Source: Enterocloster clostridioformis
GTDB lineage: Bacteria; Bacillota; Clostridia; Lachnospirales; Lachnospiraceae
Length of the DNA stretch: 64,000 nucleotides
Assembly (NCBI RefSeq): GCF_020297485.1
Contig: NZ_JAIWZC010000002.1
Span: forward strand, 186,001 to 250,000
Reading direction: 5' to 3'
Positions 43,652-52,686 of the stretch are shown in pieces (the stretch's first letter is position 1; the number at the start of each line of letters is the position of its first letter). A program made the translations under genes and the position numbers. The notes beneath the pieces were generated by a model. That model had not been told where the DNA came from. It ran no database searches and saw only the letters and a program-made list of their open reading frames with translations.

Positions 43652-45136
43652 TTATGCAAATGGATTCTCTGTCCTGTATCTTACGCTCTTTGGCTGGTTG
43701 TAGCCGATTTCCTCCACATCCACGCCAATGTACTTGAATACCTCAAACAATGCCTTGCCGTAATTTCCAAAGGCCACGGCTCCGTGATGAGGGAAGTTTT
43801 TCTCAATGAGTACGTGGCGGTAGAACCGTCCCATCTCCGGGATGGCGAACACGCCGATGGAGCCGAAGGAACGTGTGGCAACCGGAAGTACCTCTCCCTG
43901 CGCAATATAAGCCCTCAGTTTGTTGTCCGCCGTACTCTGGAGACGGTAGAAGGTAATGCTGCCTGGTTTAATGTCGCCCTCCAATGTTCCCTGGGTCACT
44001 TCGACTGGAAGGGCCCTGGCCATAATCATCTGATACTTCATCTCGCAGAAGGACAGCTTGCCGGACGCGGTGTTGCCGCAGTGGAAGCCCATAAATGTAT
44101 CCTTAAGAGTATAATCAAATTTCCCCTTGATATCAGCTTCATACATATCCTTCGGCACGGTGTTGTTGATGTCCAGAAGAGTAACCGTATCCTGGCTGAT
44201 GACCGTACCGATGTACTCGCTGAGCGCTCCGTAGATATCAACCTCACAGGACACCGGGATACCCTGGGCTGTCAGTCGGCTGTTCACATAGCATGGCACA
44301 AAACCAAACTGTGTCTGGAATGCGGGCCAGCATTTTCCGGCAATGGCCACATATTTGCGGTAGCCCTTGTGCTCCTGCACCCAATCCTTTAAGGTCAGCT
44401 CATACTGGGCCAGCTTGGAGAGAATCTCCGGCTTCTTGTTGCCTGCTCCCAGTTCTTCCTCCATCTCCTTCACAATGCCTGGAATCCTCTCATCCCCCGC
44501 ATGCTTGTTGAATGCCTCGAACAAATCCAGCTCGGAATTTTCCTCAATCTCCACGCCCAGGTTGTACAGCTGCTTGACAGGCGCGTTGCAGGCCAGGAAG
44601 TTGAGAGGTCTTGGTCCGAAGCTGATGATTTTTAACTGGCTTAACGCCGCCACCGCGCGGGCAATGGGTACAAACTCGTGAATCATGTCCGCGCAATCCT
44701 CAGCATCCCCTGCCGGATACTCCGGGATATATGCCTTGATGTTACGCAGCGCCAGGTTATAGCTGGCATTGAGCATACCGCAGTATGCGTCGCCGCGGCC
44801 CTGGCACAGGTTATCCCCTGACTCCTCGGCTGCTGCCACGAACATCTTAGGTCCGTCAAAATGCTTTGCCAGAAGTGTCTCTGATATCTCAGGGCCAAAG
44901 TTGCCCAGGTATACGCACAGGGCGTTGCAGCCTGCCTTCTTTATGTCCTCCAATGCCTGAACCATATGTATCTCGCTCTCCACGATGCACACAGGACATT
45001 CATAAATTTCCGCCGCGTCATATTTGGCCTTGTAGGCTTCCACCAATGCTTTTCTTCTGTTGACAGAGAGAGACTCCGGGAAACAGTCCCTGCTCACTGC
45101 CACGATTCCGATTTTTACCTCTGGTGTATTGTTCAT
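43652..45136 (-). CDS. L-fucose/L-arabinose isomerase family protein
   Basis: A 494-residue protein related to L-fucose isomerase. It shows VSRDCFPESLSVNRRKALV at the N-terminus, NFGPEISETLLAKHFDGPK, and the late LLDINN and GFHCGNTASGKL with likely metal-binding Asp/His. It should convert an aldose to its ketose for the kinase next door. AGGAGG lies 7 bases before the ATG at 45136. The gene lies 63 bases behind DUF4867 and 20 before xylB. The sugar (arabinose, fucose, xylose or similar) is not fixed by the sequence. Confidence 0.83.
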   Translation of the reverse strand: MNNTPEVKIGIVAVSRDCFPESLSVNRRKALVEAYKAKYDAAEIYECPVCIVESEIHMVQALEDIKKAGCNALCVYLGNFGPEISETLLAKHFDGPKMFVAAAEESGDNLCQGRGDAYCGMLNASYNLALRNIKAYIPEYPAGDAEDCADMIHEFVPIARAVAALSQLKIISFGPRPLNFLACNAPVKQLYNLGVEIEENSELDLFEAFNKHAGDERIPGIVKEMEEELGAGNKKPEILSKLAQYELTLKDWVQEHKGYRKYVAIAGKCWPAFQTQFGFVPCYVNSRLTAQGIPVSCEVDIYGALSEYIGTVISQDTVTLLDINNTVPKDMYEADIKGKFDYTLKDTFMGFHCGNTASGKLSFCEMKYQMIMARALPVEVTQGTLEGDIKPGSITFYRLQSTADNKLRAYIAQGEVLPVATRSFGSIGVFAIPEMGRFYRHVLIEKNFPHHGAVAFGNYGKALFEVFKYIGVDVEEIGYNQPKSVRYRTENPFA

Positions 45137-45199
45137 TGTAATTTCCTCCTCATACATGATTAAATTTATTTGTCCGCATCTGAGTTTTCATGTTCTGAA

Positions 45200-45823
45200 T
45201 CAGACGCTCAGATTCTCTCCTTTAAGGCCGATAAACGCCCCTTCCGGCAGTCCGCCCTCGGCATGGCCTATGAGCCACTTGTTTCTGGCAAACAAAAGCC
45301 TGTCCTCCGGGTCCTTCACATCCACTGGCTCCATGTCCAGATTGGTGCCCTTTGGAAGAACGATGACACATCTGAAGCCCTCATCCTTCACATGGCAGGG
45401 CGCATAGTGCAGGGTTGTGGCATATACCTCCACCGCGGTTCCCGCAGGAACCAGAAATGCCTCCATCCTGGATGTATCGTATGTATGGTCTTCCTCAATA
45501 TCCTGCTGTTTTCCCAATATCAGTATCAGGTCGTCCACAGCAATGTCTACCTCTGAATCCCGGTGATATTCCACTGCATTCAGTTTCTTGTTGTGTCCGT
45601 TGCAGCATCCTATCTGAATCGGCATCTGGCCGTAGATCCCGCGTTCCAGCTCCTTTGCATCAGACAGGGCCTCCATCTCAGGCAGCGAGGGAATATAAAT
45701 AACATCCTCCGGCAGGGGCGTATGCTCCATTGCCTTTAAAAGACCGCTGAAATCATAACCTGTGATGACCCTTCCATAGGCTTTAAACGCCGGATCCGCC
45801 ACCTTCCTGACTGTCATCCCCAT
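45200..45823 (-). CDS. DUF4867 family protein
   Basis: A 207-residue protein from the ATG at 45823 with GGAGG 7 bases ahead. It has a cupin-like beta-rich core (YHRDSEVDIAVDDLILILG, AFLVPAGTAVEVYATTLHYAPC) with possible metal-binding His/Glu residues. DUF4867 genes accompany sugar isomerases and kinases in Firmicutes. It is the first gene of this operon and may be a sugar isomerase or epimerase of cupin type; that role is inference. Confidence 0.8.
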   Translation of the reverse strand: MGMTVRKVADPAFKAYGRVITGYDFSGLLKAMEHTPLPEDVIYIPSLPEMEALSDAKELERGIYGQMPIQIGCCNGHNKKLNAVEYHRDSEVDIAVDDLILILGKQQDIEEDHTYDTSRMEAFLVPAGTAVEVYATTLHYAPCHVKDEGFRCVIVLPKGTNLDMEPVDVKDPEDRLLFARNKWLIGHAEGGLPEGAFIGLKGENLSV

Positions 45824-45905
45824 GTTCATACCTCCTTATATCGGCCCGTACGTTTTTCCATCCGCACCAGCCTGTTTTCTCTGGTAACCATTATAATATA
45901 AACAG

Positions 45906-45950
45906 GAAAAAAAAACGTGCTGTTATTTTACGAACTAACAGCACTTTTTT
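45906..45950. terminator. Bidirectional intrinsic terminator after the AraC gene
   Basis: A 9-base stem, GTGCTGTTA (45917-45925) with TAACAGCAC (45936-45944), has an A-run before and a T-run after it, so it can act on both strands. On the minus strand it ends the AraC transcript 8 bases after its stop, before the promoter of the DUF4867 operon (TATAAT near 45888-45897). Confidence 0.85.
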
Positions 45951-45957
45951 GCGATCT

Positions 45958-46815
45958 TCACTCATCTGACGATGACTTGCGGATCATCTGTTTTTGATTC
46001 ATCTGCTTCCGGTACTGGCTGGGCAGGCAGCCATACCGCTTTTTGAATGCCTTGGCAAATGCCCTTGCATCAGCAAATCCATGATCCAGAGCAATGTCCC
46101 CCACATAACGGTCCGAATTCAGCAATTCCCGCATGGCATACTTTACCCTCAAATCCATCAGGTATGTGCGGTATCCCACCTGAGCATATTCCCTGAACAT
46201 ATGGGAGAGATAGGAGGGTGTAAAGCCAAACCTGGACGCAACCATTTCCAGACTCAGTTCCTTGTCATAGTTCTCCTTCATATATTGTGTCACCTGGGAC
46301 AGCTTATCCAAATGGCGTTTTTGCTGTACCTGGACCTTATCGATCTGCTCAATCCTAAACTCTGTCACAATCAGATAGAGGAACTCCATGAACTGGCTCT
46401 TTACCTTCAGGCGGTAGCCGAATTCCCTTTGCTCATACGTCCGGTACATGGCAGTGACCAGGGACACCAGCCTGGCCTTTTGACTTTCTTCCCTGTCCGC
46501 AAAGGTGATGCAGGACTCATCACTCATATACCCCTCAAAGGATTTCATTGGAATCTGGAGCACAATGGTAATATTGGGGTCAGGGCATTCAATGGAATGG
46601 ATTTCATTGGGATTCACAATGACAAAATCATTGTGCTTCAATGTATACTGCCTGGAATTGATGAAGAAATCCAGCGTTCCCTCCAACACAAGAAACAGTT
46701 CCACTGACTGGTGCCAATGCTTGCTGACCCGGTAATTTCCATCCCTTCCCTCGAATATGAACATCCGAAAGGGCAGATCGTCATTGGGAATTACTGTCTC
46801 GTATCTGAAATCCAT
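45958..46815 (-). CDS. AraC-family regulator of the sugar operon
   Basis: A 285-residue regulator starting at the ATG at 46815 with GGAGG 6 bases ahead. The N-terminal cupin part has HWHQSVELFLVLEGTLDFFI and HNDFVIVNPNEIHSIEC. The C-terminal helix-turn-helix pair has LSLEMVASRFGFTPSYLSHMF and GDIALDHGFADARAFAKAFKK. It lies directly upstream of, and in the same direction as, the DUF4867-isomerase-kinase operon but is separated by a terminator, so it is its likely activator. The 223 bases up to the next gene show no other gene. Confidence 0.87.
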   Translation of the reverse strand: MDFRYETVIPNDDLPFRMFIFEGRDGNYRVSKHWHQSVELFLVLEGTLDFFINSRQYTLKHNDFVIVNPNEIHSIECPDPNITIVLQIPMKSFEGYMSDESCITFADREESQKARLVSLVTAMYRTYEQREFGYRLKVKSQFMEFLYLIVTEFRIEQIDKVQVQQKRHLDKLSQVTQYMKENYDKELSLEMVASRFGFTPSYLSHMFREYAQVGYRTYLMDLRVKYAMRELLNSDRYVGDIALDHGFADARAFAKAFKKRYGCLPSQYRKQMNQKQMIRKSSSDE

Positions 46816-47038
46816 CCTGCACCTCCATTTCCTGCCCGCCATTTGCGAATTGCGATGTCCGGCAATTAAATTTATTTCCTGTCACTCACACAGACCTGTT
46901 TAACTTAAAAATCACCATGGTGACTGCCCCTTCCTGTCCCCTGGTACCGCTGTTAAAATAAAGGGACAGCGAAGCGGGCTGAGGCACCCGTACAAACTTT
47001 GCATGGTTTGAAAAGATTACACGCATGGCGGCTTCCGC

Positions 47039-48040
47039 TCAGCAGTTACCGGTCCACACATATCTTAAATACTCCCTGGCAATCTGAACCAGCTCTGCTG
47101 CCTTTTTGGCCAGCTCCTCAGGACTTACGGGCACTGCACGGGCAAGAGACACATAAGCATCCTCTTCCATCCGCCGTTTTTTACAGGCTTCCTTCCGGCA
47201 GCTTTCATATGTTTCCAGGAATCTGCGCCCATCGTCATCCCCGGTCACCCGGAACGTGCAAATCCCATAGCCCACCCCAAAGGGTCCCTCATAGGTCAGA
47301 CGCCTGGGCATGACTGCCTTTCCATCCATGGCTCCCGCCATCATGGTAAAGCCGCGGTGGCCGCATTCCCCCGCCTTTTCGCAGAAACTTTCTGAAAATG
47401 CCAGCAGCTCCCCAAACTCCGCCTTTCCCATAACGTCCATTATCCGCTCATCATACTCCGGCCCCTGGACGCTGTAGCCATAAGGCCCGTCCCCTCTCAG
47501 TTTATGGGACAAATCCCCGCTGGCCACAATGAATACCCTGCGTCCCAGATTTTCTGCTGCTATGGCAATGTACCGGCCTGCCCGGTAATGGTGGGCAAAG
47601 GACAGTCCGGATCCGCCGATTCGCACCAGCTTGTAATCCCTGTAATGCTGATGGATAAAATGCAGCGGGACCAGCGTTCCATGGTCCAGCTCTTTTTTCC
47701 TCTCTCCCTCTGTACCCATGGGAAAATCATCCTCCCCGCAGAGTCCGTCCAGTTCCCTTACGAAAGCTTCGTCATATACGGCTTCTTCCCCTGCCTGCGG
47801 GGCCATGAACTGGCCAAAGTCTCCCCTGGCTTTCTTTCCCGGCGATACATGGAAATAGTCCGCGTACATCACCGCATGCGGCGAAATCACCACAATGGTA
47901 TCCGGCTTCAGCTCCGCTGCCATCCCGGCTGCCTCCTGGTATGCTTTAATGGTATCCTTAATGAGAATCTCCTGCCCTCTGCCCACCTCCGGCACAATCA
48001 GAGGCGGATGGGGCACCATGATTCCTCCAATCACAGCCAT
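47039..48040 (-). CDS. MEMO/AmmeMemoRadiSam-system protein, AMMECR1 part truncated
   Basis: A 333-residue protein starting at the ATG at 48040 (AGGA 8 bases before). Residues 1-260 form the MEMO/extradiol-dioxygenase-like domain (GGIMVPHPPLIVPEVGRG, VVISPHAVMYADYFH, VIVASGDLSHK-like GDLSHKLRGDGPYGY). After a linker, EEDAYVSLARA begins the AMMECR1 domain, but the sequence then changes to an unrelated 30-residue helix (EELAKKAAELVQIAREYLRYV) and stops. Full fusions are near 460-470 residues, so a deletion probably replaced the second domain. The radical-SAM partner is not adjacent. Confidence 0.72.
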   Translation of the reverse strand: MAVIGGIMVPHPPLIVPEVGRGQEILIKDTIKAYQEAAGMAAELKPDTIVVISPHAVMYADYFHVSPGKKARGDFGQFMAPQAGEEAVYDEAFVRELDGLCGEDDFPMGTEGERKKELDHGTLVPLHFIHQHYRDYKLVRIGGSGLSFAHHYRAGRYIAIAAENLGRRVFIVASGDLSHKLRGDGPYGYSVQGPEYDERIMDVMGKAEFGELLAFSESFCEKAGECGHRGFTMMAGAMDGKAVMPRRLTYEGPFGVGYGICTFRVTGDDDGRRFLETYESCRKEACKKRRMEEDAYVSLARAVPVSPEELAKKAAELVQIAREYLRYVWTGNC

Positions 48041-48057
48041 AATGCCTATCCTTTCCG

Positions 48058-48143
48058 TCCGGTACGTTCCGCCGGACCGGTACAATCCACCAGCCCGGTA
48101 CAATCCGCCAGCCCGGTACAATCCGCCAGCCCGGCGCAATCCG
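48058..48143. repeat. 18-bp tandem repeat upstream of the MEMO gene
   Basis: About four copies of the unit CCGGTACAATCCGCCAGC stand head to tail, the outer copies degenerate. The minus frame reads through them as repeated LYRAGG, extending the MEMO gene frame to 48139, but the better ribosome site lies after the repeat. It may be a slippage-prone element near the promoter. Confidence 0.75.
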
Positions 48144-48157
48144 TAACATGCTCTGAC

Positions 48158-48865
48158 TTAAGTATAGCATCGGAAATCCTTTTTTAAAAGGGGATAACCC
48201 ACAAAGCCAGCACAAGAAGCACTGCCAGATTCGTCCCCACAATCAGCGCACTGTAATCCCCGGAAAATCCGGACAGCAAAAGGGCGGCTGGCACATTGCT
48301 GATAACCTGGCTGGCTCCCACGCAGGTGATGATTTCCCGGCCCTCCAGAATCCGGCCCAGGAACCGGCAGAAGGCAGGCACTCTTCCCATATTGCCGATG
48401 AATACAAAAAACGCGCAGAATGTCAGGAGAAGGGAATAATCCACAGCCAGAAACAGGCCCCTGTTCCCCGCCGTTTTTCTCCTTTTCCGGCATCCTGTTC
48501 CTCACGGCCGCTACGGCCAGGCAGATCCCCAGCATTCCTAAGGATACCGCTGTGTAGGGCGCCATCAGCTCCATAAACCGGCCCGCGCTTAAACCGGCTT
48601 TTGAATACAGATAAAGATTCTGGGGATTGCCAATGGGCGTCAGCATACTTCCCAGATTTGCCGCAATGGTCTGGAGCACCAGCACGGCAGACACAGCCCC
48701 CGGACCCTTCACATACCCCAGAAGCCGCTCCCCTGCTTTTTTGAACACTCCCAGGCTTTGAAGCCCTGCCATCACGGTCATCAGGCAAAACAGAAGGCCG
48801 ATTGTCTTATAATCAATATAAGACGCATATTCCCTGTCCGTCCGTTTCCGTTCTTTTATACACAT
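48158..48865 (-). pseudogene. Anion/arsenite-type permease, frameshifted and truncated
   Basis: The first frame (to about 48440) has YIDYKTIGLLFCLMTVMAGL, ANLGSMLTPIGNPQNLYLY and LMAPYTAVSLGMLGICLAV, the ArsB/NhaD/citrate-type permease pattern. Homology then shifts to another frame, 48444-48184 (LLLTFCAFFVFIGNMGRVP, ISNVPAALLLSGFSGDYSAL). The N-terminal helices are missing and the C-terminus ends early. At least one frameshift and two truncations are present. It is not functional. Confidence 0.82.
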
Positions 48866-49076
48866 GAAATCCCATGTGTTCGTAAAATCCCCTTGCCTGG
48901 GGATTCTGCTCATTGACTCCCATTTCCCTTAATGCCTGGGGAATATACTGTTTGATGTCCTCTATTTCTGCCTGTGATAACTCATACTCTGTCCTCTTCC
49001 CCTGTTTAATCCGGCATACCCTAACATATTTCATTTTCGCAAATGTCCAAGTAAATATAATGGTAACAGGGGACAA
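48813..49076 (-). pseudogene. Chimeric remnant ending in a GNAT acetyltransferase tail
   Basis: The minus frame joins an unrecognised helical stretch (TEYELSQAEIEDIKQYI) to GVNEQNPQARGFYEHMGFHVY, which is the typical C-terminal part of GNAT acetyltransferases. The GNAT tail then ends in DNA of the permease remnant (overlap 48813-48865). The acetyl-CoA-binding motif is absent. This is a deletion scar joining three genes. Confidence 0.6.
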
Positions 49077-49115
49077 AAGCTTATCCCTTCCCCGCCTGTT
49101 CGCGCTCCTGTCCGT

Positions 49116-49206
49116 TTACTTCCCGGCCAAAACCGGCAAAGTGGTACCGCCGTAGGGCATCACAATCGTCCCTGCCCTCTGCCCCATCTCCTTTACAGCC
49201 GCGTCG
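49116..49206 (-). pseudogene. Short C-terminal remnant cut by the IS91-type element
   Basis: The minus strand reads about 30 codons ending at 49116-49118 (VKEMGQRAGTIVMPYGGTTL). The coding-like stretch stops near 49206 where the hairpins of the IS91-type element begin. The upstream part is not found on the other side of the element in this window. The family is not recognised. Confidence 0.4.
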
Positions 49207-49302
49207 CAAGAAAGTGCCTTCGGCACCTCAACTCCCCTAGCCCCTCATTCATGAGGGGAATTAGGGCTTGTTTTTTGCGTCATTTTATTCCATAATAATC
49301 TC

Positions 49303-50460
49303 ATGAATGTGATTCAGAAGATGCTCAGAGACTATTACGAAATCATTGAATACGATATAAAACCCAGACCTGTCGTCATGGAAAACATTGATAAGGTCAT
49401 TAACTGCGGGGATCCTTCTTATGGTGGCGCCATGTATGGCTGTCCCCATTGCGGTAACCTCAAGTTCGTTCCTTTCCGCTGCCACTCCAAGTTTTGCCCC
49501 TCCTGCGGCGCTAAGTATTCCAATGACAGGTCTGCCGCTATGTCTTTTAAATTAATACAGTGTACCCATCGCCATCTCGTCTTCACCATTGACGAATCCC
49601 TCCGCCGCTTTTTCCTCGAAGACCGCACTCTGCTTAACTGCCTTTTCGAGGCTGTTTCTGATGTCATCAAAGAATATTTTTTCTCCCTGAACAAATCCAA
49701 AAACTTTGTCCCTGGGTTTATCTGTGTCCTTCATACCTTCGGTCGCCCTCCCGGTTGGAATCCACACATCCACTGTCTCCTTACCGAAGGCGGGTTTTCT
49801 GATGATGGTGTCTGGCGCAAGGTCACATATTTCAATTATTCCTACCTCCGTAAATCCTTTCAGACTGTTTTGTTAAATAAACTGGAAAAACGCATCGGTC
49901 CCTCTTTTAAAAAGATGAAAGCCGCCGTTTACCATAGGGACAGAAATGGATTCTACGTTTATGCCAAGCCCAATCTTTGCGACCCAGAATCCATTATTAA
50001 TTATGTCAGCCGTTATCTTGGCCGCCCTGTCATTGCTCTTTCCAGGATTGATTCCTACGATGGGGAGATGGTGACTTTCCATTACAATAAGCATGAAGAC
50101 AACTCTTTTGTAAAAAAGACTCTTCCCGCCATTGATTTCATTAAGCTGCTCATTCTGCATATACCTGAAAAAAACTTCAAGATGACCCGGTACTATGGGC
50201 TTTATGCCAGACACCGGGAGATTGACAATCAGCTCCATAAAGCAGTCCCAAAATCCAAACACAGGATTCTCCTCGATTTCAACACCTGGCGTAAGCTTTT
50301 CCTTCTTACCATGGGGTACGACCCCCTGCAATGCCCAAACTGCAGACATGAAATGGTCTTTCTAGAGCTGTACCATAAACATGAACGGGTTCCTCTGGAT
50401 GAATTATACAAAAGGACAAGGATAAGGCATGGCCTTTATCCCCGGTCCCGCTCTGCTTGA
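49303..50460 (+). CDS. IS91-family transposase
   Basis: A 385-residue protein. The N-terminal zinc ribbon is CPHCGNLKFVPFRCHSKFC-type (two CxxC pairs), then THRHLVFTIDESLRRFF and GWNPHIHCLLTEGG, the HUH-type motif with the histidine pair. A later IINYVSRYLGRP supplies the catalytic tyrosine region. A second CxxC pair (QCPNCRHEM) is near the end. It nicks and rejoins single-stranded DNA for rolling-circle transposition. The frame is complete. Confidence 0.87.
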   Translation: MNVIQKMLRDYYEIIEYDIKPRPVVMENIDKVINCGDPSYGGAMYGCPHCGNLKFVPFRCHSKFCPSCGAKYSNDRSAAMSFKLIQCTHRHLVFTIDESLRRFFLEDRTLLNCLFEAVSDVIKEYFFSLNKSKNFVPGFICVLHTFGRPPGWNPHIHCLLTEGGFSDDGVWRKVTYFNYSYLRKSFQTVLLNKLEKRIGPSFKKMKAAVYHRDRNGFYVYAKPNLCDPESIINYVSRYLGRPVIALSRIDSYDGEMVTFHYNKHEDNSFVKKTLPAIDFIKLLILHIPEKNFKMTRYYGLYARHREIDNQLHKAVPKSKHRILLDFNTWRKLFLLTMGYDPLQCPNCRHEMVFLELYHKHERVPLDELYKRTRIRHGLYPRSRSA

Positions 50461-50515
50461 CTTTCTCTCCCATCTGCTTCATACTACATTTATTACAGAT
50501 GGGAGGCAGTTGCAA

Positions 50516-50701
50516 ATGAATCAAAGATATGTGGATGAACTCAGACAAAAATACATCAAAAATCCTCCAGAAGGAATGACACCCAAACTGGTCAGAAATA
50601 TGACCGATTCTGATTTATTGGATATGCATTACTTTTTAACTGAAGATGACGACCTCGACGATGATGGATGGGAAGAAGGGTTCTATATCGACCTGTTCTA
50701 A
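50516..50701 (+). CDS. Small acidic accessory protein of the IS91-type element
   Basis: A 61-residue frame from the ATG at 50516, with GGAGG 8 bases upstream, 55 bases after the transposase. The protein is acidic at its end (TEDDDLDDDGWEEGFYIDLF). I recall similar short frames behind IS91-type transposases in Lachnospiraceae, but no function is known. A role as transposition modulator is speculative. Confidence 0.6.
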   Translation: MNQRYVDELRQKYIKNPPEGMTPKLVRNMTDSDLLDMHYFLTEDDDLDDDGWEEGFYIDLF

Positions 50702-50775
50702 ATCACCGTCTGTTTTCTATACCCTCCTTTGGCAGAATCATTAGTTTACATAACTTTATTTCAGCAAGGACTTTG

Positions 50776-52676
50776 GTAAGTAGGTAAGCCCCTTACAGGG
50801 CTTACCCCTCTCAGAACCGGACATGCAGCTTTCCCGCATCCGGCTCCCTGCAAAGCTAATACATCTACAGTTATCCGTATATACTGACATAAATACGTGG
50901 CCGCACAAGCGGGAACTGTCTCATTAGTTCCTTATATCCTTCCTTCGTATAGCTCCTTCTCTGACTTCTTCTGTTCAGCCAGTAGAATAACCTAAACCAT
51001 ACCACATTATTGAATGAGTTCAGGCTTCTTGAATTGTCAGTAATTCCGTAATAATGATAATAACCAGTCAGTACTTCATTTAGTTTCTTTACTATCCTGT
51101 TTATCTCCAGAAACCTCATGTCTCTTATCATGGCGTTTATTTCCCTGCTTTTCTTTGCAAGCTTTTTCTTACTGGTTTTCCTCTTTACTCTGAACTTTCC
51201 CGTCCTGCCATGCGAACAGTAATGCGTGAATCCCAGGAATGTGAACGTCTCCGGCCTCCCTTTTCCCCGGTCTTTCCGGTTACTTTCTGCGAATCGGCCA
51301 AATTCAATCAACCTTGTCTTGCTTTCCTCCAATTCTAGTCCAAAGTACTTCATTCTGCGCTTTAAGTGTTCATAAAATATTTCTGCATCTGATTTATATT
51401 GGAAGCATCCCACAAAATCATCCGCATAGACTACCAGCCCCGCATATCCTCTCATCACTGGCTGTACTTTCTCCCTGAACCACCATATCAGCACATAGTG
51501 CATATATATATTGGCTATGACCGGGGAGCAGTCCGAGCCTTGGCCTGCCCCTTCTTCTGTCTCCTCATATCTGAAATCTCTCATGATTCCCGCTTTCAGC
51601 ATCCGTCTTACCAGTCTGATAATGGTCGGGTCTTTTATCCGCGATTCTATGAACTTTACTATCCATTCATGGTCTAAATGGTCGAAAAACCCTTTAATGT
51701 CTGCGTCCAGCACCCAATTCGTCTTTTCCCTTTCCAGCATCCCATTCAGTCTCCTTAATGCCATGTGGCAGTTCCTTCCTGGGCGGAATCCCATCATTTC
51801 TTCGTAGAAATGGGGCTCGAACACTGCTTCCAGTATTCGCCTTAGCGCTTCCTGTACTAACTTATCCTCATAGCAGGATATACTGAGCGGGCGGGTCTTT
51901 CCATTTTCTTTTGGTATTTCCACCCGTTTTGCCGGTTTGGGCTTGTATGCCTTCTTCTTCATTTTCCTGATTAATTCATCTAAGTTTTCTTCCAAATTTA
52001 CTTCGTAGTCCTCTTTGGTAATTCCATCAATTCCTACCGCTTTCTTTCCATCCATCTCCTTGTGGCATTCTTTCAGTAACTCTTTATTAATCAGATGCCC
52101 TATGGACGTAAATACCATTTCCGGATGTTCGCTTGACAACTGTGATATTCTCGCCAATTTCGTTTCCATAATTTCTCCTGTCTCTGCGTACAGATTATGT
52201 TTCCTCTTTGATATGACTTTGCATGGCTGACCTGCGAGGACAGGTCTCTCTCGACTTCCACCGCTTTTTTTTGCTGTGTACTATTCGGCCATCCGACTTC
52301 TGCCGGCCATTTACGGTTCTCCTTTCTACCGTTGTTCCGTATACCGGGCTTACGCAACCTGCCCGGAGCCTGGCAGACCTCCCCAGTTGACTTAAAATCC
52401 TTGATTACATGACCAGCCTTAAAACCCCGGGGAAGCAGCTGCATTCTCGCTCTTAACGACTACAGCTGTGTTGCTTTCAGTGTATAGGAGCACTTCTGCC
52501 TTCCCAATTTCATTTTAATATCGAAGCTATATACGGCTATGCCCTGCAATCCCGCTGTCTACGCTTAGCAGGCAACATCGCTGCTGTCCACCCAAGACTC
52601 GCTTGATGCGGTATAGCTTGTACCTTACACCGTGGGACTCTCACCCACTAAATTTCAAGCCCTTAGCTGGGCGCAC
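50776..52676 (-). mobile_element. Group II intron
   Basis: The 5' end is GTGCGCCCAGC (52676 downward), matching the GTGYG consensus. The 3' part has domain V at 50846-50814 (GAGCCGGATGCGG...GTCCGGTTC), followed by a domain VI stem (GGTAAGCCC/GGGCTTACC) ending near 50776. The length of about 1.9 kb and the internal reverse transcriptase are usual. The 5' exon is the terminator of a tRNA-Leu gene. Insertion behind intrinsic terminators is typical of class C introns, and the missing endonuclease domain agrees; the class assignment is inference. 52170-52620 is the structured 5' part of the intron (domains I-III) without genes. Confidence 0.87.
50871..52169 (-). CDS. ltrA: Group II intron reverse transcriptase/maturase
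   Basis: A 432-residue protein. RT blocks are visible: VGIDGITKEDY, KENGKTRPLSI, MMGFRPGRNCHMALRRLN, WVLDADIKGFFDHLDHEW, GAGQGSDCSPVIANIYMHYVL and VVYADDFVGCF, the catalytic YADD. The maturase X domain follows (KLNEVLTGYYHYYGI and FYWLNRRSQRRSYT). No HNH endonuclease domain is present. GAGQGSDCSP differs from the common PQGG block. The enzyme helps splicing and copies the intron into new sites. It lies inside intron domain IV. Confidence 0.93.
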   Translation of the reverse strand: METKLARISQLSSEHPEMVFTSIGHLINKELLKECHKEMDGKKAVGIDGITKEDYEVNLEENLDELIRKMKKKAYKPKPAKRVEIPKENGKTRPLSISCYEDKLVQEALRRILEAVFEPHFYEEMMGFRPGRNCHMALRRLNGMLEREKTNWVLDADIKGFFDHLDHEWIVKFIESRIKDPTIIRLVRRMLKAGIMRDFRYEETEEGAGQGSDCSPVIANIYMHYVLIWWFREKVQPVMRGYAGLVVYADDFVGCFQYKSDAEIFYEHLKRRMKYFGLELEESKTRLIEFGRFAESNRKDRGKGRPETFTFLGFTHYCSHGRTGKFRVKRKTSKKKLAKKSREINAMIRDMRFLEINRIVKKLNEVLTGYYHYYGITDNSRSLNSFNNVVWFRLFYWLNRRSQRRSYTKEGYKELMRQFPLVRPRIYVSIYG

Positions 52677-52686
52677 CCTATAATAC

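Larger units (their letters stand above)
49204..50745 (+). mobile_element. IS91-family element (approximate boundaries)
   Basis: The element carries an IS91-type transposase and a small accessory frame. At the left, two strong hairpins lie before the transposase: GTGCC-TTC-GGCAC (49214-49226) and CCCCTCAT/ATGAGGGG (49241-49258). IS91-like elements move by single-strand rolling-circle transfer and have no inverted repeats or target duplication, so exact ends cannot be read here. The right end lies between 50702 and the group II intron end near 50776. Confidence 0.65.

Noticed and set aside
48058..48143. 18-bp repeats as a CRISPR array
   Set aside because: Copies are directly adjacent without spacers, and no cas genes are present.
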